The translations under genes and the position numbers were made by a program. The notes beneath the pieces are model-generated. The model had not been told where the DNA came from. It ran no database searches and saw only the letters and a program-made list of their open reading frames with translations. DNA of 49,606 nt from Betaproteobacteria bacterium SG8_41. GTDB taxonomy: Bacteria > Pseudomonadota > Gammaproteobacteria > Burkholderiales > SG8-41. This document shows positions 26,504-35,227 of this stretch, in pieces; the stretch's first letter is position 1; every line of letters starts with the position of its first letter. Location: contig LJTT01000020.1 of the NCBI GenBank assembly GCA_001303585.1, positions 1-49,606 on the forward strand, read 5' to 3'.

Positions 26504-26706
26504 TTATTTGGCGCCAGTTCTTCCGCCGGTCTTCCACAGCCGCCCCGGTTTTGCCGGGCCAATTACCCGGAAACGCAAGTGGGACAAGGCTTTTCAGGCA
26601 ATTCATTGAATCTAAATAGAAAACTTCCGGGCAAGAAATAATCGGTACAGCAAAATTCCATATGAAAAACTTAGTTAGGTTTTTTTTTCACGAATTGCGC
26701 ACAGGG

Positions 26707-26729
26707 TTATCCACAAAGATTGTGGAAAA
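26707..26729. promoter_or_regulatory. inverted pair of DnaA boxes
   Basis: TTATCCACA (26707-26715), the exact DnaA consensus box, is followed after five bases by TGTGGAAAA (26721-26729), the complement of TTTTCCACA. It sits in AT-rich sequence 120 bases before exbB. It may be a DnaA-responsive promoter element; evidence for an origin is insufficient. Confidence 0.5.
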
Positions 26730-26847
26730 TCCAAAAACCTTTTCGTTGCAAATGCGTTGGGCGATATTGCTAAGACAATTAATTAACGATCGCTTGCTGA
26801 AAATTCATTGCGCGATTAAAGTGACGGCGAAATTCTAGGAGTCCTGT

Positions 26848-27453
26848 TTGTTCGCCCTCGTTGAAGCTGCCGGCTGGCCCATCTGGTTCCTGATCGTTGC
26901 ATCCGTCGTTGCCCTCGCCATCATCGGTGAACGGCTATGGTCGCTCCGCGTGCGGGCGGTGATGCCAAAGAACCTGCTCTCGCAGACAATCCACGAGTAC
27001 CGCCAGAACGGTGTGACCTCGCAGATGCTCTCGCGTCTTGCGACCGGCTCTCCACTCGGTCAGGTCTTTGCCGCCGGGCTGCGGAACGTCAAGAGCTCTC
27101 CCGCCATCATGAAGGAAGCGATCGAGGAATCCGGGCGCACCGTCGCGATCGATCTGGAACGCTTTTTGACCAGCCTCGGCACCATTGCAGCGATCGCACC
27201 GCTGCTCGGTCTGTTCGGCACCGTGATCGGCATGATCGAGATCTTTGGCTCGCAGACCCCTCAAGGTGGCAATCCGCTGGTGCTCGCGCACGGCATCTCG
27301 ATCGCGCTCTATAACACCGCCTTCGGGCTGGTGGTGGCGGTGCCCGCCATGGTCTTCTACCGGTATTTCCGCGCGAAAGTGGACGAGATGCTGGTGGACA
27401 TGGAAATGCAGGCAATCAAACTGGTCGAGATTATCCACGGCGAGCGTCAATGA
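26848..27453 (+). CDS. exbB: MotA/TolQ/ExbB proton channel family protein
   Basis: A 201-residue inner-membrane protein of the ExbB/TolQ family that, with ExbD, uses the proton gradient to energise outer-membrane processes. It has three hydrophobic helices (about 8-28, 108-135, 150-172) with the family blocks IAAIAPLLGLFGTVIGMIEIF and ALYNTAFGLVVAVPA. The start is a TTG with a well-placed AGGAG seven bases before it. Its end overlaps exbD by four bases. It begins the envelope operon that runs to adk. Confidence 0.93.
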   Translation: MFALVEAAGWPIWFLIVASVVALAIIGERLWSLRVRAVMPKNLLSQTIHEYRQNGVTSQMLSRLATGSPLGQVFAAGLRNVKSSPAIMKEAIEESGRTVAIDLERFLTSLGTIAAIAPLLGLFGTVIGMIEIFGSQTPQGGNPLVLAHGISIALYNTAFGLVVAVPAMVFYRYFRAKVDEMLVDMEMQAIKLVEIIHGERQ

Positions 27454-27869
27454 GGTTTCGGCCGCGCGCATTCCGCGAAGAGCCGGAGATCAACTTCATT
27501 CCGTTGATCGACGTGTTGCTGGTGATCCTGATTTTCCTGATGGTGACGACCACCTACTCGCGCTACGCGGAGCTCCAGATCAACCTGCCTTCCGCCGAGG
27601 CCGAATCGCCGCGGGAGCGCCCGAACCAGATCGACGTCGCAGTCGACTCCCAGGGCAACTACGCGGTGAACCGCAATACGACGCCGTTCGTGGATACCGC
27701 CGCCTTCAGCGACGCGCTGCGGCGCGCCGCCAGCGGCATGAAGGACCCCGTTGTCGTCATCAGCGCGGATGCCAAGGCCCCCCACCAATCGGTCATCAAC
27801 GTCATGGAGGCCGCGCGCATTGCCGGTTACGGCCGGATCACGTTCACCACCCAGGCCGCCAACAAGTAG
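27450..27869 (+). CDS. exbD: biopolymer transport protein ExbD/TolR
   Basis: A 139-residue partner of ExbB with an N-terminal anchor helix (INFIPLIDVLLVILIFLMVTT) that carries the conserved Asp needed for proton flow, followed by a periplasmic domain. ATGA overlap with exbB implies coupled translation. No TonB gene is nearby, so the pair could serve TonB-like or other systems. In betaproteobacteria this pair commonly precedes lpxK. Confidence 0.93.
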   Translation: MRFRPRAFREEPEINFIPLIDVLLVILIFLMVTTTYSRYAELQINLPSAEAESPRERPNQIDVAVDSQGNYAVNRNTTPFVDTAAFSDALRRAASGMKDPVVVISADAKAPHQSVINVMEAARIAGYGRITFTTQAANK

Positions 27870-27872
27870 AGG

Positions 27873-27948
27873 CGTGACCGGCGACCCGTGACCAGTTGGG
27901 CTCGCGCCCTGCCGCGGGCCACCGCTCATACCGCTTACCGTTTACCGT
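27873..27948. repeat. 7-base arrays between exbD and lpxK
   Basis: The left arm is CGTGACC, GGCGACC, CGTGACC at 27873-27893. The right arm is ATACCGC, TTACCGT, TTACCGT at 27928-27948, ending six bases before the lpxK ATG. The arms are only loosely complementary. Confidence 0.85.
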
Positions 27949-27954
27949 TGCCTC

Positions 27955-28989
27955 ATGAGCTCGTGGATCCAGACGCACTGGGAACGCTTCACCGCGGTAT
28001 CCGCGCTCCTCGCGCCAATCAGCGTCCTTTTCCGCGTCATAGCCGCGGCACGGCGCCTGAGTTATCGCGTCGGCCTCATGAGCACGATCCGCCTGCCGGT
28101 TCCCGTAATCGTGGTGGGCAATATCACCGCAGGAGGGACCGGCAAGACACCGCTCACGCTTTGGCTCGCATCGGTTCTCCGGGAGCACGGGCGATCCCCG
28201 GGAATCGTGTGCCGCGGTTATGGCGGCACGGCTCGCGCCCCACAGCCCGTCTGGCCCGATAGCGACCCCTACGCGCGCGGCGATGAGGCGGTCCTGCTGG
28301 CACGACGCAGCGGCTGCCCGGTCTGGACCGGGGCTGACCGGCCCGCCGCGGCACGAGCATTGCTGGCCGCCGTGCCCAGCTGCGACGTGATCCTGAGCGA
28401 TGACGGGCTCCAGCACTACGCGCTCGCACGCGACCTCGAAATCTGCGTGGTCGATGGCGACCGCGGGTTCGGCAACGGCTGGCTGTTCCCGGCAGGACCG
28501 CTGCGCGAGCCGCCTTCCCGCCTGGCCACGGTCGATGCAGTCGTCATCAATGGCGGCAGCGGCGGTGATCGGTCACCGCTGCCCGCTGTCCGCCGGCTCA
28601 ATGCGCGGTGCCTCGGAATGAAACTCGAGGGGCGTGAATTCTGGAATCTGCAAGACGCCGATCGCCGTGTCGGCGTCGAGCACTTTCGCGGCAGGCGCGT
28701 GCACGCGGTAGCCGGCATTGGCAATCCGGAGCGCTTCTTCCAGCAGCTGCGCAACATGGGCCTCGACATCAGCGCCCGCGCCTTCCCCGACCATCACGCC
28801 TACACAGCGGCCGACCTCGAGCACGCAGGCACGGACCCGATCGTGATGACGGAAAAGGATGCGGTAAAATGCCAGCGCTTCGCCCCGGAGCCGTGTTGGG
28901 CCATGGCCGTGGATGCGGTACCCGACGCTGGGCTCGCGGAACTCGTTATTAACAAGCTCGAAGCCGCAGCGAGGTCGAAAGAGCGATAA
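27955..28989 (+). CDS. lpxK: tetraacyldisaccharide 4'-kinase LpxK
   Basis: LpxK phosphorylates the 4' position of the lipid A precursor at the inner membrane. An N-terminal membrane-associated helix precedes the P-loop GNITAGGTGKTPLT (about 55-68). Then come GDEAVLLARRSGCPVWTGADR, ILSDDGLQHYALARDLEICVVDGDRGFGN and, near the end, VMTEKDAVKC, all family motifs. At 344 residues it is a normal length. There is no Shine-Dalgarno; the right arm of the repeat abuts the ATG. Confidence 0.96.
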   Translation: MSSWIQTHWERFTAVSALLAPISVLFRVIAAARRLSYRVGLMSTIRLPVPVIVVGNITAGGTGKTPLTLWLASVLREHGRSPGIVCRGYGGTARAPQPVWPDSDPYARGDEAVLLARRSGCPVWTGADRPAAARALLAAVPSCDVILSDDGLQHYALARDLEICVVDGDRGFGNGWLFPAGPLREPPSRLATVDAVVINGGSGGDRSPLPAVRRLNARCLGMKLEGREFWNLQDADRRVGVEHFRGRRVHAVAGIGNPERFFQQLRNMGLDISARAFPDHHAYTAADLEHAGTDPIVMTEKDAVKCQRFAPEPCWAMAVDAVPDAGLAELVINKLEAAARSKER

Positions 28990-28998
28990 TAGGCCGCC

Positions 28999-29178
28999 AT
29001 GGACAGAAAACTACTCGACATACTCGTTTGCCCGCTGTGCAAAGGCCCTCTCGTTTACAGGAAGACTGCGGCCGAGCTCATCTGCAAGCCGTGCCGGCTC
29101 GGCTATCCCATCACGGATGACATTCCCGTGATGCTCGAGGATGAAGCGCGCAAACTTCCTCCGGAGGAGGAAGTTTGA
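28999..29178 (+). CDS. Trm112 family zinc-ribbon protein
   Basis: A 59-residue protein between lpxK and kdsB, beginning [18 protein letters not shown]. Four cysteines (C11, C14, C29, C32) form a zinc ribbon. A conserved hydrophobic C-terminal segment ([17 protein letters not shown]) is the Trm112/YcaR signature. It likely assists a methyltransferase or other enzyme; the bacterial role is not established. It starts nine bases after the lpxK stop with no strong ribosome binding site and is conserved in this position in proteobacteria. Confidence 0.93.
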   Translation: MDRKLLDILVCPLCKGPLVYRKTAAELICKPCRLGYPITDDIPVMLEDEARKLPPEEEV

Positions 29179-29184
29179 AGAGCC

Positions 29185-29274
29185 GTGAGTGCGTGAGGTC
29201 GCAAGAGGGCGAGATGAAAGACATGCTGTGACGATCGTTCGACTTCCCGCCCTCCCGATCTCCCGCCCTCCCGT
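29185..29274. repeat. 8-base C-rich array before kdsB
   Basis: The right arm has four units of period 8 near CCTCCCGC (29243-29274). The left flank at about 29185-29214 is GTGAG/GAGGGCGAG-rich and may be the opposite arm. The last unit runs into the GTG start of kdsB. Confidence 0.75.
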
Positions 29275-30028
29275 GAAGTTCGTAGTCATCATCCCCGCTC
29301 GCTACGATTCTTCCCGGTTTCCGGGCAAGCCGCTCGCCGATGTTGGTGGCAAGCCCATGGTGGTGCGGGTTGCCGAACGTGCGCGGGCAAGCGGCGCAAC
29401 GGAGGTCGTGGTTGCCACCGACAATAGGGCGATCGCGGACGCTGTCGCGCGCCACGGTTTCACTGCCGCGATGACACGAAAAAGCCACGCGTCCGGCACG
29501 GATCGCATCGCGGAGGTGGCTGCCCGCTGGCGCTATCCCGGTCACCAAATCATCGTCAACGTGCAGGGCGATGAGCCGCTGATCGAGCCGGCTTTGATCC
29601 GGAACGTCGCCGCGAGCCTGGCGCTCCATCGCGCCGCGCAGATGGCAACGGCGTGCCACCCCATCCGCACTCCCGTAGAGCTTGCCAATCCCAATGTCGT
29701 GAAGGTCGTGCTCGATTGCGCCGGCTATGCCCTTTACTTCAGCCGGGCCGTCATTCCCTATGCACGCGATGCGTTTGCGCGGGGCATCAAACGCATCCCG
29801 CGCGGCCTGCCAGCCTATCGCCATCTCGGCATCTACGCCTATCGCGCAGCATTCTTGAGAACGTACACCCGCCTGAAACCAGTCCCGCTCGAGCGCGCTG
29901 AAGCGCTCGAGCAACTGCGTGCGCTTGCCCACGGCCATCGCATCGCCGTCACGGTGACGCGCCGCGCGCCGCACCGCGGCGTTGACACGCCGGCGGATCT
30001 GCGGCACGTGCGCCGCGCATTCAGCTGA
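29273..30028 (+). CDS. kdsB: 3-deoxy-manno-octulosonate cytidylyltransferase KdsB
   Basis: KdsB activates KDO as CMP-KDO for lipopolysaccharide inner core synthesis. The protein starts [29 protein letters not shown], read here from a GTG at 29273. The longer frame from 29189 would add 28 residues that translate the repeat. Family motifs are [36 protein letters not shown] and HLGIYAYR. The length of 251 residues is typical. No Shine-Dalgarno is present, since the bases upstream are pyrimidine-rich repeat units. Confidence 0.94.
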   Translation: MKFVVIIPARYDSSRFPGKPLADVGGKPMVVRVAERARASGATEVVVATDNRAIADAVARHGFTAAMTRKSHASGTDRIAEVAARWRYPGHQIIVNVQGDEPLIEPALIRNVAASLALHRAAQMATACHPIRTPVELANPNVVKVVLDCAGYALYFSRAVIPYARDAFARGIKRIPRGLPAYRHLGIYAYRAAFLRTYTRLKPVPLERAEALEQLRALAHGHRIAVTVTRRAPHRGVDTPADLRHVRRAFS

Positions 30029-30047
30029 CCTCACGCGCTGCGCCGCG

Positions 30048-30077
30048 TTGTCCGACCTCGTCTCTCAATGCTAAATT
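30048..30077 (+). promoter_or_regulatory. possible adk promoter
   Basis: TTGTCC (4 of 6) and TAAATT (4 of 6), spaced by 18 bases, lie about 30 bases before the adk ATG. This is a moderate match only. Confidence 0.3.
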
Positions 30078-30107
30078 CCATGTGACCGCCCCGCGGTTGG
30101 AGACAAG

Positions 30108-30773
30108 ATGCGAATAATACTGCTGGGTCTGCCTGGCGCCGGCAAGGGAACGCAAGCCAGATTTCTCATCGAGAAGTTTGGAATCCCGCAGATCTCGACG
30201 GGGGACATGCTGCGCGCAGCGATCAAGCGAGGCACCCCGGCCGGGATAAGGGCCAACGACTATATGGAGCGCGGCGACCTCGTTCCCGATGAAGTGGTGA
30301 TCGAGCTCGTCAAGGAGCGCCTGCGGGCGCCCGATTGCGCACGCGGCTTCATCCTGGACGGTTTCCCGCGCACCATCGAGCAAGCCGAGGCGCTGCGCGA
30401 GGCTGGCATCGACATCGATTTCATCATTGAGATCGAAGTCGGCGACGGTGAGATTCTGCGCCGCATGAGCGGGCGCCGGGTACATCCGGCCTCGGGCCGG
30501 ACCTACCACATTGAGTTCAATCCGCCGCGCGTGCCCGGCAAGGACGATGTCACCGGCGAGCCGCTCGTTCAGCGCGCCGACGATAACGAAGCTACCGTCA
30601 TGCAGCGGATCGCAACCTATCACGACCTGACCAAGCCGCTGATCGCCTACTACATGAAATGGCGGGAAAGCGGCGATCTGCGGGCACCGCTCTACGTCAA
30701 TATCTATGGCAAGGGATCCGTGGAACATATCCGCGACAAGCTCTTCGCGGCCCTGGCGGCGAAGCCGCGATGA
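30108..30773 (+). CDS. adk: adenylate kinase Adk
   Basis: Adenylate kinase interconverts ATP plus AMP and two ADP. The P-loop [11 protein letters not shown] (about residues 6-16), the AMP-binding STGDMLRAA, the [10 protein letters not shown] loop and a long LID domain ([16 protein letters not shown]) without zinc cysteines show a long-form enzyme. At 221 residues it is of normal size. It closes the operon exbB to adk. A four-base overlap links it to a small downstream ORF. Confidence 0.97.
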   Translation: MRIILLGLPGAGKGTQARFLIEKFGIPQISTGDMLRAAIKRGTPAGIRANDYMERGDLVPDEVVIELVKERLRAPDCARGFILDGFPRTIEQAEALREAGIDIDFIIEIEVGDGEILRRMSGRRVHPASGRTYHIEFNPPRVPGKDDVTGEPLVQRADDNEATVMQRIATYHDLTKPLIAYYMKWRESGDLRAPLYVNIYGKGSVEHIRDKLFAALAAKPR

Positions 30774-30928
30774 GCAAGCTTTCCGGCTGCACCGATGGCG
30801 CGCGCTGGATCGGCGAGACTGCTTTAAAGGAGCGCTCCACCAGGCGCATCGCGGTTAAGCTCGCCGACCGCGAGAAGGACCGGGCCGGCGCCACCTCGGG
30901 CCAAACCAGCGCCGATTCAGGCAGGTAA
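30770..30928 (+). CDS. small hypothetical protein coupled to adk
   Basis: A 52-codon ORF starts in an ATGA overlap with the adk stop. It is hydrophilic, with Arg/Lys and Glu/Asp in balance ([21 protein letters not shown]), and has no recognised family. The overlap is of the kind seen in coupled translation, which is the main evidence for it. It could be spurious. Confidence 0.35.
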   Translation: MSKLSGCTDGARWIGETALKERSTRRIAVKLADREKDRAGATSGQTSADSGR

Positions 30929-31061
30929 TGACAGAGGCACAGAGAGCACACACGCAAACGTCCCGCATCAGGGAAGCGCGTCGAGAGCCCCTTGGGATGG
31001 TAAAATCGACCCCCGCGCGGTTCGGTTTTCTCCCTGAATTACGTATCTAGAATATAGTTTT

Positions 31062-32324
31062 ATGGCCAAGAAAAACGCTTTCTACGCACAGTCCGGTGGG
31101 GTTACCGCCACCATCAACGCTACCGCGTGCGGCGTGATCGAGACCGCGCGCAAGCATCGGCGCCATATCGGCAAAGTCTATGCCGGCCGCGATGGAATCA
31201 TCGGCGCGCTCACCGAAGACCTCATTGACACCTCGAAAGAATCGGCGGCCGCGATTCGGGCCTTGCGCCACACCCCCGGCGGGGCCTTCGGCTCGTGCCG
31301 CTACAAACTGAAAAGCCTCGAGGAAAACCAGGCCCAGTACGAGCGGCTGATCGAAGTCTTCAAGGCGCACGACATCGGCTACTTCTTCTACAACGGGGGC
31401 AACGACTCGGCGGACACGTCATACAAGGTCTCACAGATCGCCGCCAAAATGGGCTACCCCCTGGTTTGCATCGGCGTTCCCAAGACCGTCGACAACGATC
31501 TTGCCGTGACGGACTGCTGCCCGGGCTTCGGTTCCGTGGCCAAGTACGTCGCGACCAGCATCCGCGAGGCGGGATTCGACGTCGCGTCGATGGCGCGCAC
31601 ATCAACGCGCGTGTTCGTGCTGGAGGTGATGGGCCGGCATGCCGGGTGGATTACCGCTGCCTGCGGTCTCGCCGCAGAAGCGGAGGGCGATGGGCCCCAT
31701 ATCCTGCTTTTTCCCGAGATCCCGTTCGACGAGGAGCGCTTCCTCGCGAAAACGGATGACAGCATTCGGCGGTATGGCTACTGCACGGTCGGCGTGTCAG
31801 AGGGCCTGCGCTGGCCTGACGGGAAATTTCTTTCGGAATCGGGCCTGCGCGATGCTTTTGGCCACGCGCAGCTGGGCGGCGTCGCCCCCCTCATCGCGCA
31901 GCTCGTCCGCGACAAGCTCAAGCAAAAATACCACTGGGCCGTCGCCGACTACCTGCAGCGCTCGGCTCGTCACATTGCCTCGAAGACCGACGTCTTGCAG
32001 TCGTACGCGGTGGGAAAAGCTGCCGTCGAGCTGGCGGTGAAGGGGCGCAGCGGGGTGATGCCGGTCATCGTCAGAAAGTCGGCCCGCCCCTACCGCTGGA
32101 CGATCGGCGTGGCGGACCTGAAGGATATCGCCAACCACGAAAAAATGATGCCGCGCGACTACATCACCGAGGACGGGTTTCACATCACGGAGAAGTGTCG
32201 GCAGTATCTCGCGCCGCTGGTGCAGGGCGAGGATTATCCGCCGTACCGGAACGGACTGCCGGCATACGTCAAGCTCAAGAACACGCCGGTCCCGAAGAAA
32301 CTCGCGGCCGCATTCAAAATCTGA
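31062..32324 (+). CDS. pfp: pyrophosphate-dependent 6-phosphofructokinase
   Basis: This enzyme phosphorylates fructose 6-phosphate reversibly using PPi. Motifs SGGVTATINA, GGND at 112-115 (Asp where ATP enzymes have Gly) and PKTVDNDL at 140-147 mark PPi specificity. MGRHAGWIT and PEIPF follow. The length of 420 residues fits the cluster of PPi-PFKs found in methylotrophs and nitrifiers. It is followed by a strong terminator and, 160 bases on, by a membrane pyrophosphatase that would share the PPi pool. The start is ATG; the ribosome binding site is weak. Confidence 0.93.
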   Translation: MAKKNAFYAQSGGVTATINATACGVIETARKHRRHIGKVYAGRDGIIGALTEDLIDTSKESAAAIRALRHTPGGAFGSCRYKLKSLEENQAQYERLIEVFKAHDIGYFFYNGGNDSADTSYKVSQIAAKMGYPLVCIGVPKTVDNDLAVTDCCPGFGSVAKYVATSIREAGFDVASMARTSTRVFVLEVMGRHAGWITAACGLAAEAEGDGPHILLFPEIPFDEERFLAKTDDSIRRYGYCTVGVSEGLRWPDGKFLSESGLRDAFGHAQLGGVAPLIAQLVRDKLKQKYHWAVADYLQRSARHIASKTDVLQSYAVGKAAVELAVKGRSGVMPVIVRKSARPYRWTIGVADLKDIANHEKMMPRDYITEDGFHITEKCRQYLAPLVQGEDYPPYRNGLPAYVKLKNTPVPKKLAAAFKI

Positions 32325-32356
32325 ATGGCTGGCGAGCGGTGAACAGATTTGCGGTG

Positions 32357-32378
32357 GCAGTCCTGACTGCTTTTTTTT
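32357..32378 (+). terminator. intrinsic terminator of pfp
   Basis: GCAGT and ACTGC pair around a CCTG loop and are followed by eight T. It lies about 30 bases after the pfp stop, and the form is a canonical Rho-independent terminator. Confidence 0.75.
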
Positions 32379-32380
32379 GA

Positions 32381-32415
32381 TTACCGTCCACCGGTTACCG
32401 ATTATCGTTTACTGA
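32381..32415 (+). repeat. 7-base array, five units
   Basis: Five units of period 7 near TTACCGT/TTACCGA. It follows directly on the T-run of the pfp terminator. The same TTACCG core occurs at 27928 and 38968. Confidence 0.85.
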
Positions 32416-32422
32416 CAGGTTT

Positions 32423-32457
32423 TCATCCGCGTTGATCTGCATTCATCCGCGGCTAAA
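32423..32457 (+). repeat. 10-base repeat, three units
   Basis: TCATCCGCGT, TGATCTGCAT and TCATCCGCGG, followed by CTAAA. This is a member of the TTTATCTGCG family and lies just before hppA. Confidence 0.85.
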
Positions 32458-32486
32458 CACATAACGTTCTAATCAAGGGGAGTCTC

Positions 32487-34559
32487 ATGTCATACGACCT
32501 GTTGTTCGCGTTGATCTGCTCGCTCGCGGGCATCTTAATCGGCGTGGTCTGGATCAAGTCGATCCTGGCCCATCCTGCCGGAAATGATCGCATGCGCGAG
32601 ATCGCGGCGGCTGTTCAGCAGGGCGCGGTCGCGTATTTGACCAGGCAGTACAAGACCATCGCCATCGTCGGCGTCGCGCTCTTTGTCCTGATCGGCGTCG
32701 GCCTCGGCTCGTGGTCCACGGCTGTCGGCTTCCTGATCGGCGCGGTGCTCTCGGGTGCCGCGGGCGCGATTGGAATGAACGTGTCGGTGCGCGCGAATGT
32801 GCGGACGGCCGAGGCGGCGCGCAACGGACTCGACGCGGCGCTCGCTCTCGCGTTCCGGGGCGGGGCGGTCACCGGCATGCTCGTAGTCGGGCTAGGGCTT
32901 TTGGGCGTAACGGTCTTTTACTGGGTGCTGCTCGGCAGCGCAGCGCCCGGCGCCACGATCAAGGATATCGCGCACCCCCTCATCGGCCTTGCATTCGGCG
33001 GCTCGCTCATTTCGATCTTCGCCCGGCTGGGCGGCGGAATTTTCACCAAGGGCGCGGACGTCGGCGCCGACCTGGTCGGCAAGGTCGAGGCGGGCATTCC
33101 CGAGGACGACCCGCGTAACCCCGCCGTAATCGCCGACAACGTGGGCGACAACGTCGGCGATTGCGCCGGCATGGCGGCCGACCTGTTCGAGACCTACGCG
33201 GTGACCATCATCGCGACCATGCTGCTCGGCGCGCTCCTTCTTTCGAAACCGGACGTCGCGCCGCTGGCCGCGTCCTACCCGCTGGTCTTGGGCGGCGTCT
33301 CGATCATCGCGTCGATTATCGGCTGCTACTTTGTCAAGGCAGCGAGCGGCAAGAAAATCATGGCGGCCCTTTACCGCGGACTCATCGTCTCGGGGGTGCT
33401 CGCGGCGATCGGCTTCGTCGCGGTCACCTACTGGATGATGGGCGACATCTCGCAGCAATATCCCGAGCTGACGCCCCTCAAGCTCCTTGGGGCCGCGCTG
33501 GTCGGACTCGTGCTCACTGGTCTCATGGTGGTCATTACCGAGTACTACACGGGCACCGATTTCGCCCCGGTGCGCCACATCGCGAGCGCTTCGACGACCG
33601 GTCACGCGACCAACATCATCGCGGGCCTCGGGGTTTCGATGAAAGCGACGGCGTGGCCGGTGATCGCCGTGTGCGCGAGCATTTACGCGGCCTATACCCT
33701 GGCGGGCCTCTACGGGATCGCGATCGCGGCGACGGCCATGCTTTCCATGACCGGCATCATCGTGGCGCTCGACGCCTACGGCCCGATTACCGACAATGCA
33801 GGCGGCATCGCGGAAATGGCCGACCTGCCCAAGGAAGTGCGGGCGATTACCGACCCTCTGGACGCGGTAGGCAACACGACCAAGGCCGTGACCAAGGGTT
33901 ACGCGATCGGCTCGGCAGGGCTGGCAGCGCTCGTGCTCTTTGCCGACTACACGCACGCGCTGGAGTCAGCCGGCAAGGCCGTGCGTTTCGACCTTTCCGA
34001 TCCCGCCGTCCTGATCGGGCTCTTCATCGGCGGGCTCGTGCCCTTCCTTTTCGGCTCCATGGCGATGGAAGCCGTTGGCCGCGCCGCCGGCTCGGTCGTG
34101 GTCGAGGTGCGCCGCCAGTTCAAGGAAATTGCCGGCATCATGGAAGGGACAGCAAAACCCGACTATTCCCGCGCTGTGGACATGCTGACCCGCGCCGCGA
34201 TCAAGGAAATGATCGTGCCCTCGCTCCTGCCCGTGCTGGTGCCGATCGTGGTCGCGCTGGTCATGAACTGGCTCATGGGACCCGGTGCGGGCGTGAAGGC
34301 GCTGGGAGGCGTGCTCGTCGGCACGATCGTGACCGGTCTCTTCGTCGCCATCTCGATGACGACGGGCGGCGGCGCGTGGGACAACGCCAAGAAGTACATC
34401 GAGGATGGCAATTACGGCGGCAAAGGCTCCGACGCGCACAAGGCGGCGGTGACCGGCGATACGGTCGGCGACCCTTACAAGGACACGGCCGGCCCTGCGG
34501 TCAACCCGCTCATCAAGATCATCAACATCGTGGCGTTGCTGATCGTGCCGTTGCTTTGA
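32487..34559 (+). CDS. hppA: membrane-bound proton-translocating pyrophosphatase HppA
   Basis: This integral-membrane pump couples PPi hydrolysis to proton export. It has 690 residues, about 16 helices and the catalytic segment [19 protein letters not shown] followed by [20 protein letters not shown]. Residues K466 and T469 in [10 protein letters not shown] are those of potassium-independent proton pumps; potassium-dependent ones have Ala and Gly there. A good ribosome binding site (AGGGGAG) precedes the ATG. With pfp upstream it suggests PPi-linked energy saving. Confidence 0.96.
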   Translation: MSYDLLFALICSLAGILIGVVWIKSILAHPAGNDRMREIAAAVQQGAVAYLTRQYKTIAIVGVALFVLIGVGLGSWSTAVGFLIGAVLSGAAGAIGMNVSVRANVRTAEAARNGLDAALALAFRGGAVTGMLVVGLGLLGVTVFYWVLLGSAAPGATIKDIAHPLIGLAFGGSLISIFARLGGGIFTKGADVGADLVGKVEAGIPEDDPRNPAVIADNVGDNVGDCAGMAADLFETYAVTIIATMLLGALLLSKPDVAPLAASYPLVLGGVSIIASIIGCYFVKAASGKKIMAALYRGLIVSGVLAAIGFVAVTYWMMGDISQQYPELTPLKLLGAALVGLVLTGLMVVITEYYTGTDFAPVRHIASASTTGHATNIIAGLGVSMKATAWPVIAVCASIYAAYTLAGLYGIAIAATAMLSMTGIIVALDAYGPITDNAGGIAEMADLPKEVRAITDPLDAVGNTTKAVTKGYAIGSAGLAALVLFADYTHALESAGKAVRFDLSDPAVLIGLFIGGLVPFLFGSMAMEAVGRAAGSVVVEVRRQFKEIAGIMEGTAKPDYSRAVDMLTRAAIKEMIVPSLLPVLVPIVVALVMNWLMGPGAGVKALGGVLVGTIVTGLFVAISMTTGGGAWDNAKKYIEDGNYGGKGSDAHKAAVTGDTVGDPYKDTAGPAVNPLIKIINIVALLIVPLL

Positions 34560-34560
34560 T

Positions 34561-34584
34561 TGGCCGCAGATAAACGCGGATCGG
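34561..34584 (-). repeat. 10-base repeat pair, reverse orientation
   Basis: On the minus strand this reads CCGATCCGCG, TTTATCTGCG and then GCCA. It is the only copy of the 10-base family in this orientation. It begins directly after the hppA stop. Confidence 0.75.
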
Positions 34585-34649
34585 GCACTAAGCAGGCTCA
34601 ATTGCCATGTCGATTCGCTCGCCAATCGCCCTGCTCTTCACGGCTTGAT

Positions 34650-35174
34650 ATGAAGTACTCGTTTGAGGAGCGCAAAGTCGTCTGCAAGGGCGACTACTGG
34701 ATCGCGCCGAACGCGACGGTGATCGGCTCGGTGGTGCTGGAGAACAACGCCAGCGTCTGGTTTAACTGCGTGGTACGCGGCGACAACGACACCATTACCA
34801 TTGGCGAGAACTCGCAGCTGCAGGACGGCTGCGTGGTGCACGGGGACCCCGGGTTCCCAGTGACGATCGGAAAGAACGTCAGCGTCGGTCACATGGCCAT
34901 GGTTCACGGCTGCACGATCGGGGATGGCACCCTGGTCGGCATCAAGGCCGTGATTCTCAACGGCGCGAAGATCGGAAGGAACTGCCTGATCGGCGCCAAT
35001 GCCCTGATCACGGAGGGCAAGGAAATCCCGGACGGTTCGCTCGTTGTCGGCGCACCGGGAAAGGTGGTTCGCCCGCTTACCAACGAAGAAATACAACGGG
35101 TGCTCGGCGCCGCGGACAGCTACTCGAAGAGATTCAAACGTTACAAGGCGGGATTCCGGCCCGATCCTACCTGA
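34650..35174 (+). CDS. gamma carbonic anhydrase family protein
   Basis: A left-handed beta-helix protein of the YrdA/gamma-class group that may hydrate CO2 or act as an acyltransferase-like protein. Hexapeptide repeats run through residues 14-150. Zinc ligands H64, H81 and H86 (VVHGDPG, SVGHMAMVHGC) are in place. I start it at the ATG at 34650 because the longer frame from 34560 would translate the 10-base repeat. The length of 174 residues is typical. The ribosome binding site is weak. Confidence 0.9.
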   Translation: MKYSFEERKVVCKGDYWIAPNATVIGSVVLENNASVWFNCVVRGDNDTITIGENSQLQDGCVVHGDPGFPVTIGKNVSVGHMAMVHGCTIGDGTLVGIKAVILNGAKIGRNCLIGANALITEGKEIPDGSLVVGAPGKVVRPLTNEEIQRVLGAADSYSKRFKRYKAGFRPDPT

Positions 35175-35227
35175 CGAGCGGTCAAGCGGTCCGCGCGGCC
35201 GAGCGCGCACCAGCGGCACCGGTCCAA

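Larger units (their letters stand above)
26224..26847. other. 624-base divergent regulatory region, xseA to exbB
   Basis: No gene is supported on either strand. The half near exbB is clearly AT-rich. It contains a CRP-like site (26488-26503), a weak A/T palindrome with a T9 run (26665-26688), a DnaA-box pair (26707-26729) and an AT-rich stretch with a GATC at about 26780-26800. Promoters for xseA and exbB must lie here, but none is clear enough to place. Confidence 0.55.

Noticed and set aside
26700-26847. chromosomal origin of replication
   Set aside because: Only one exact and one near DnaA box, no clear box cluster or 13-mer set, and no dnaA, dnaN, gidA or parB nearby.
33161-34573. 470-codon plus-strand ORF in another frame over hppA
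   Set aside because: Arg/Gly-rich translation with no motif; hppA frame is intact.
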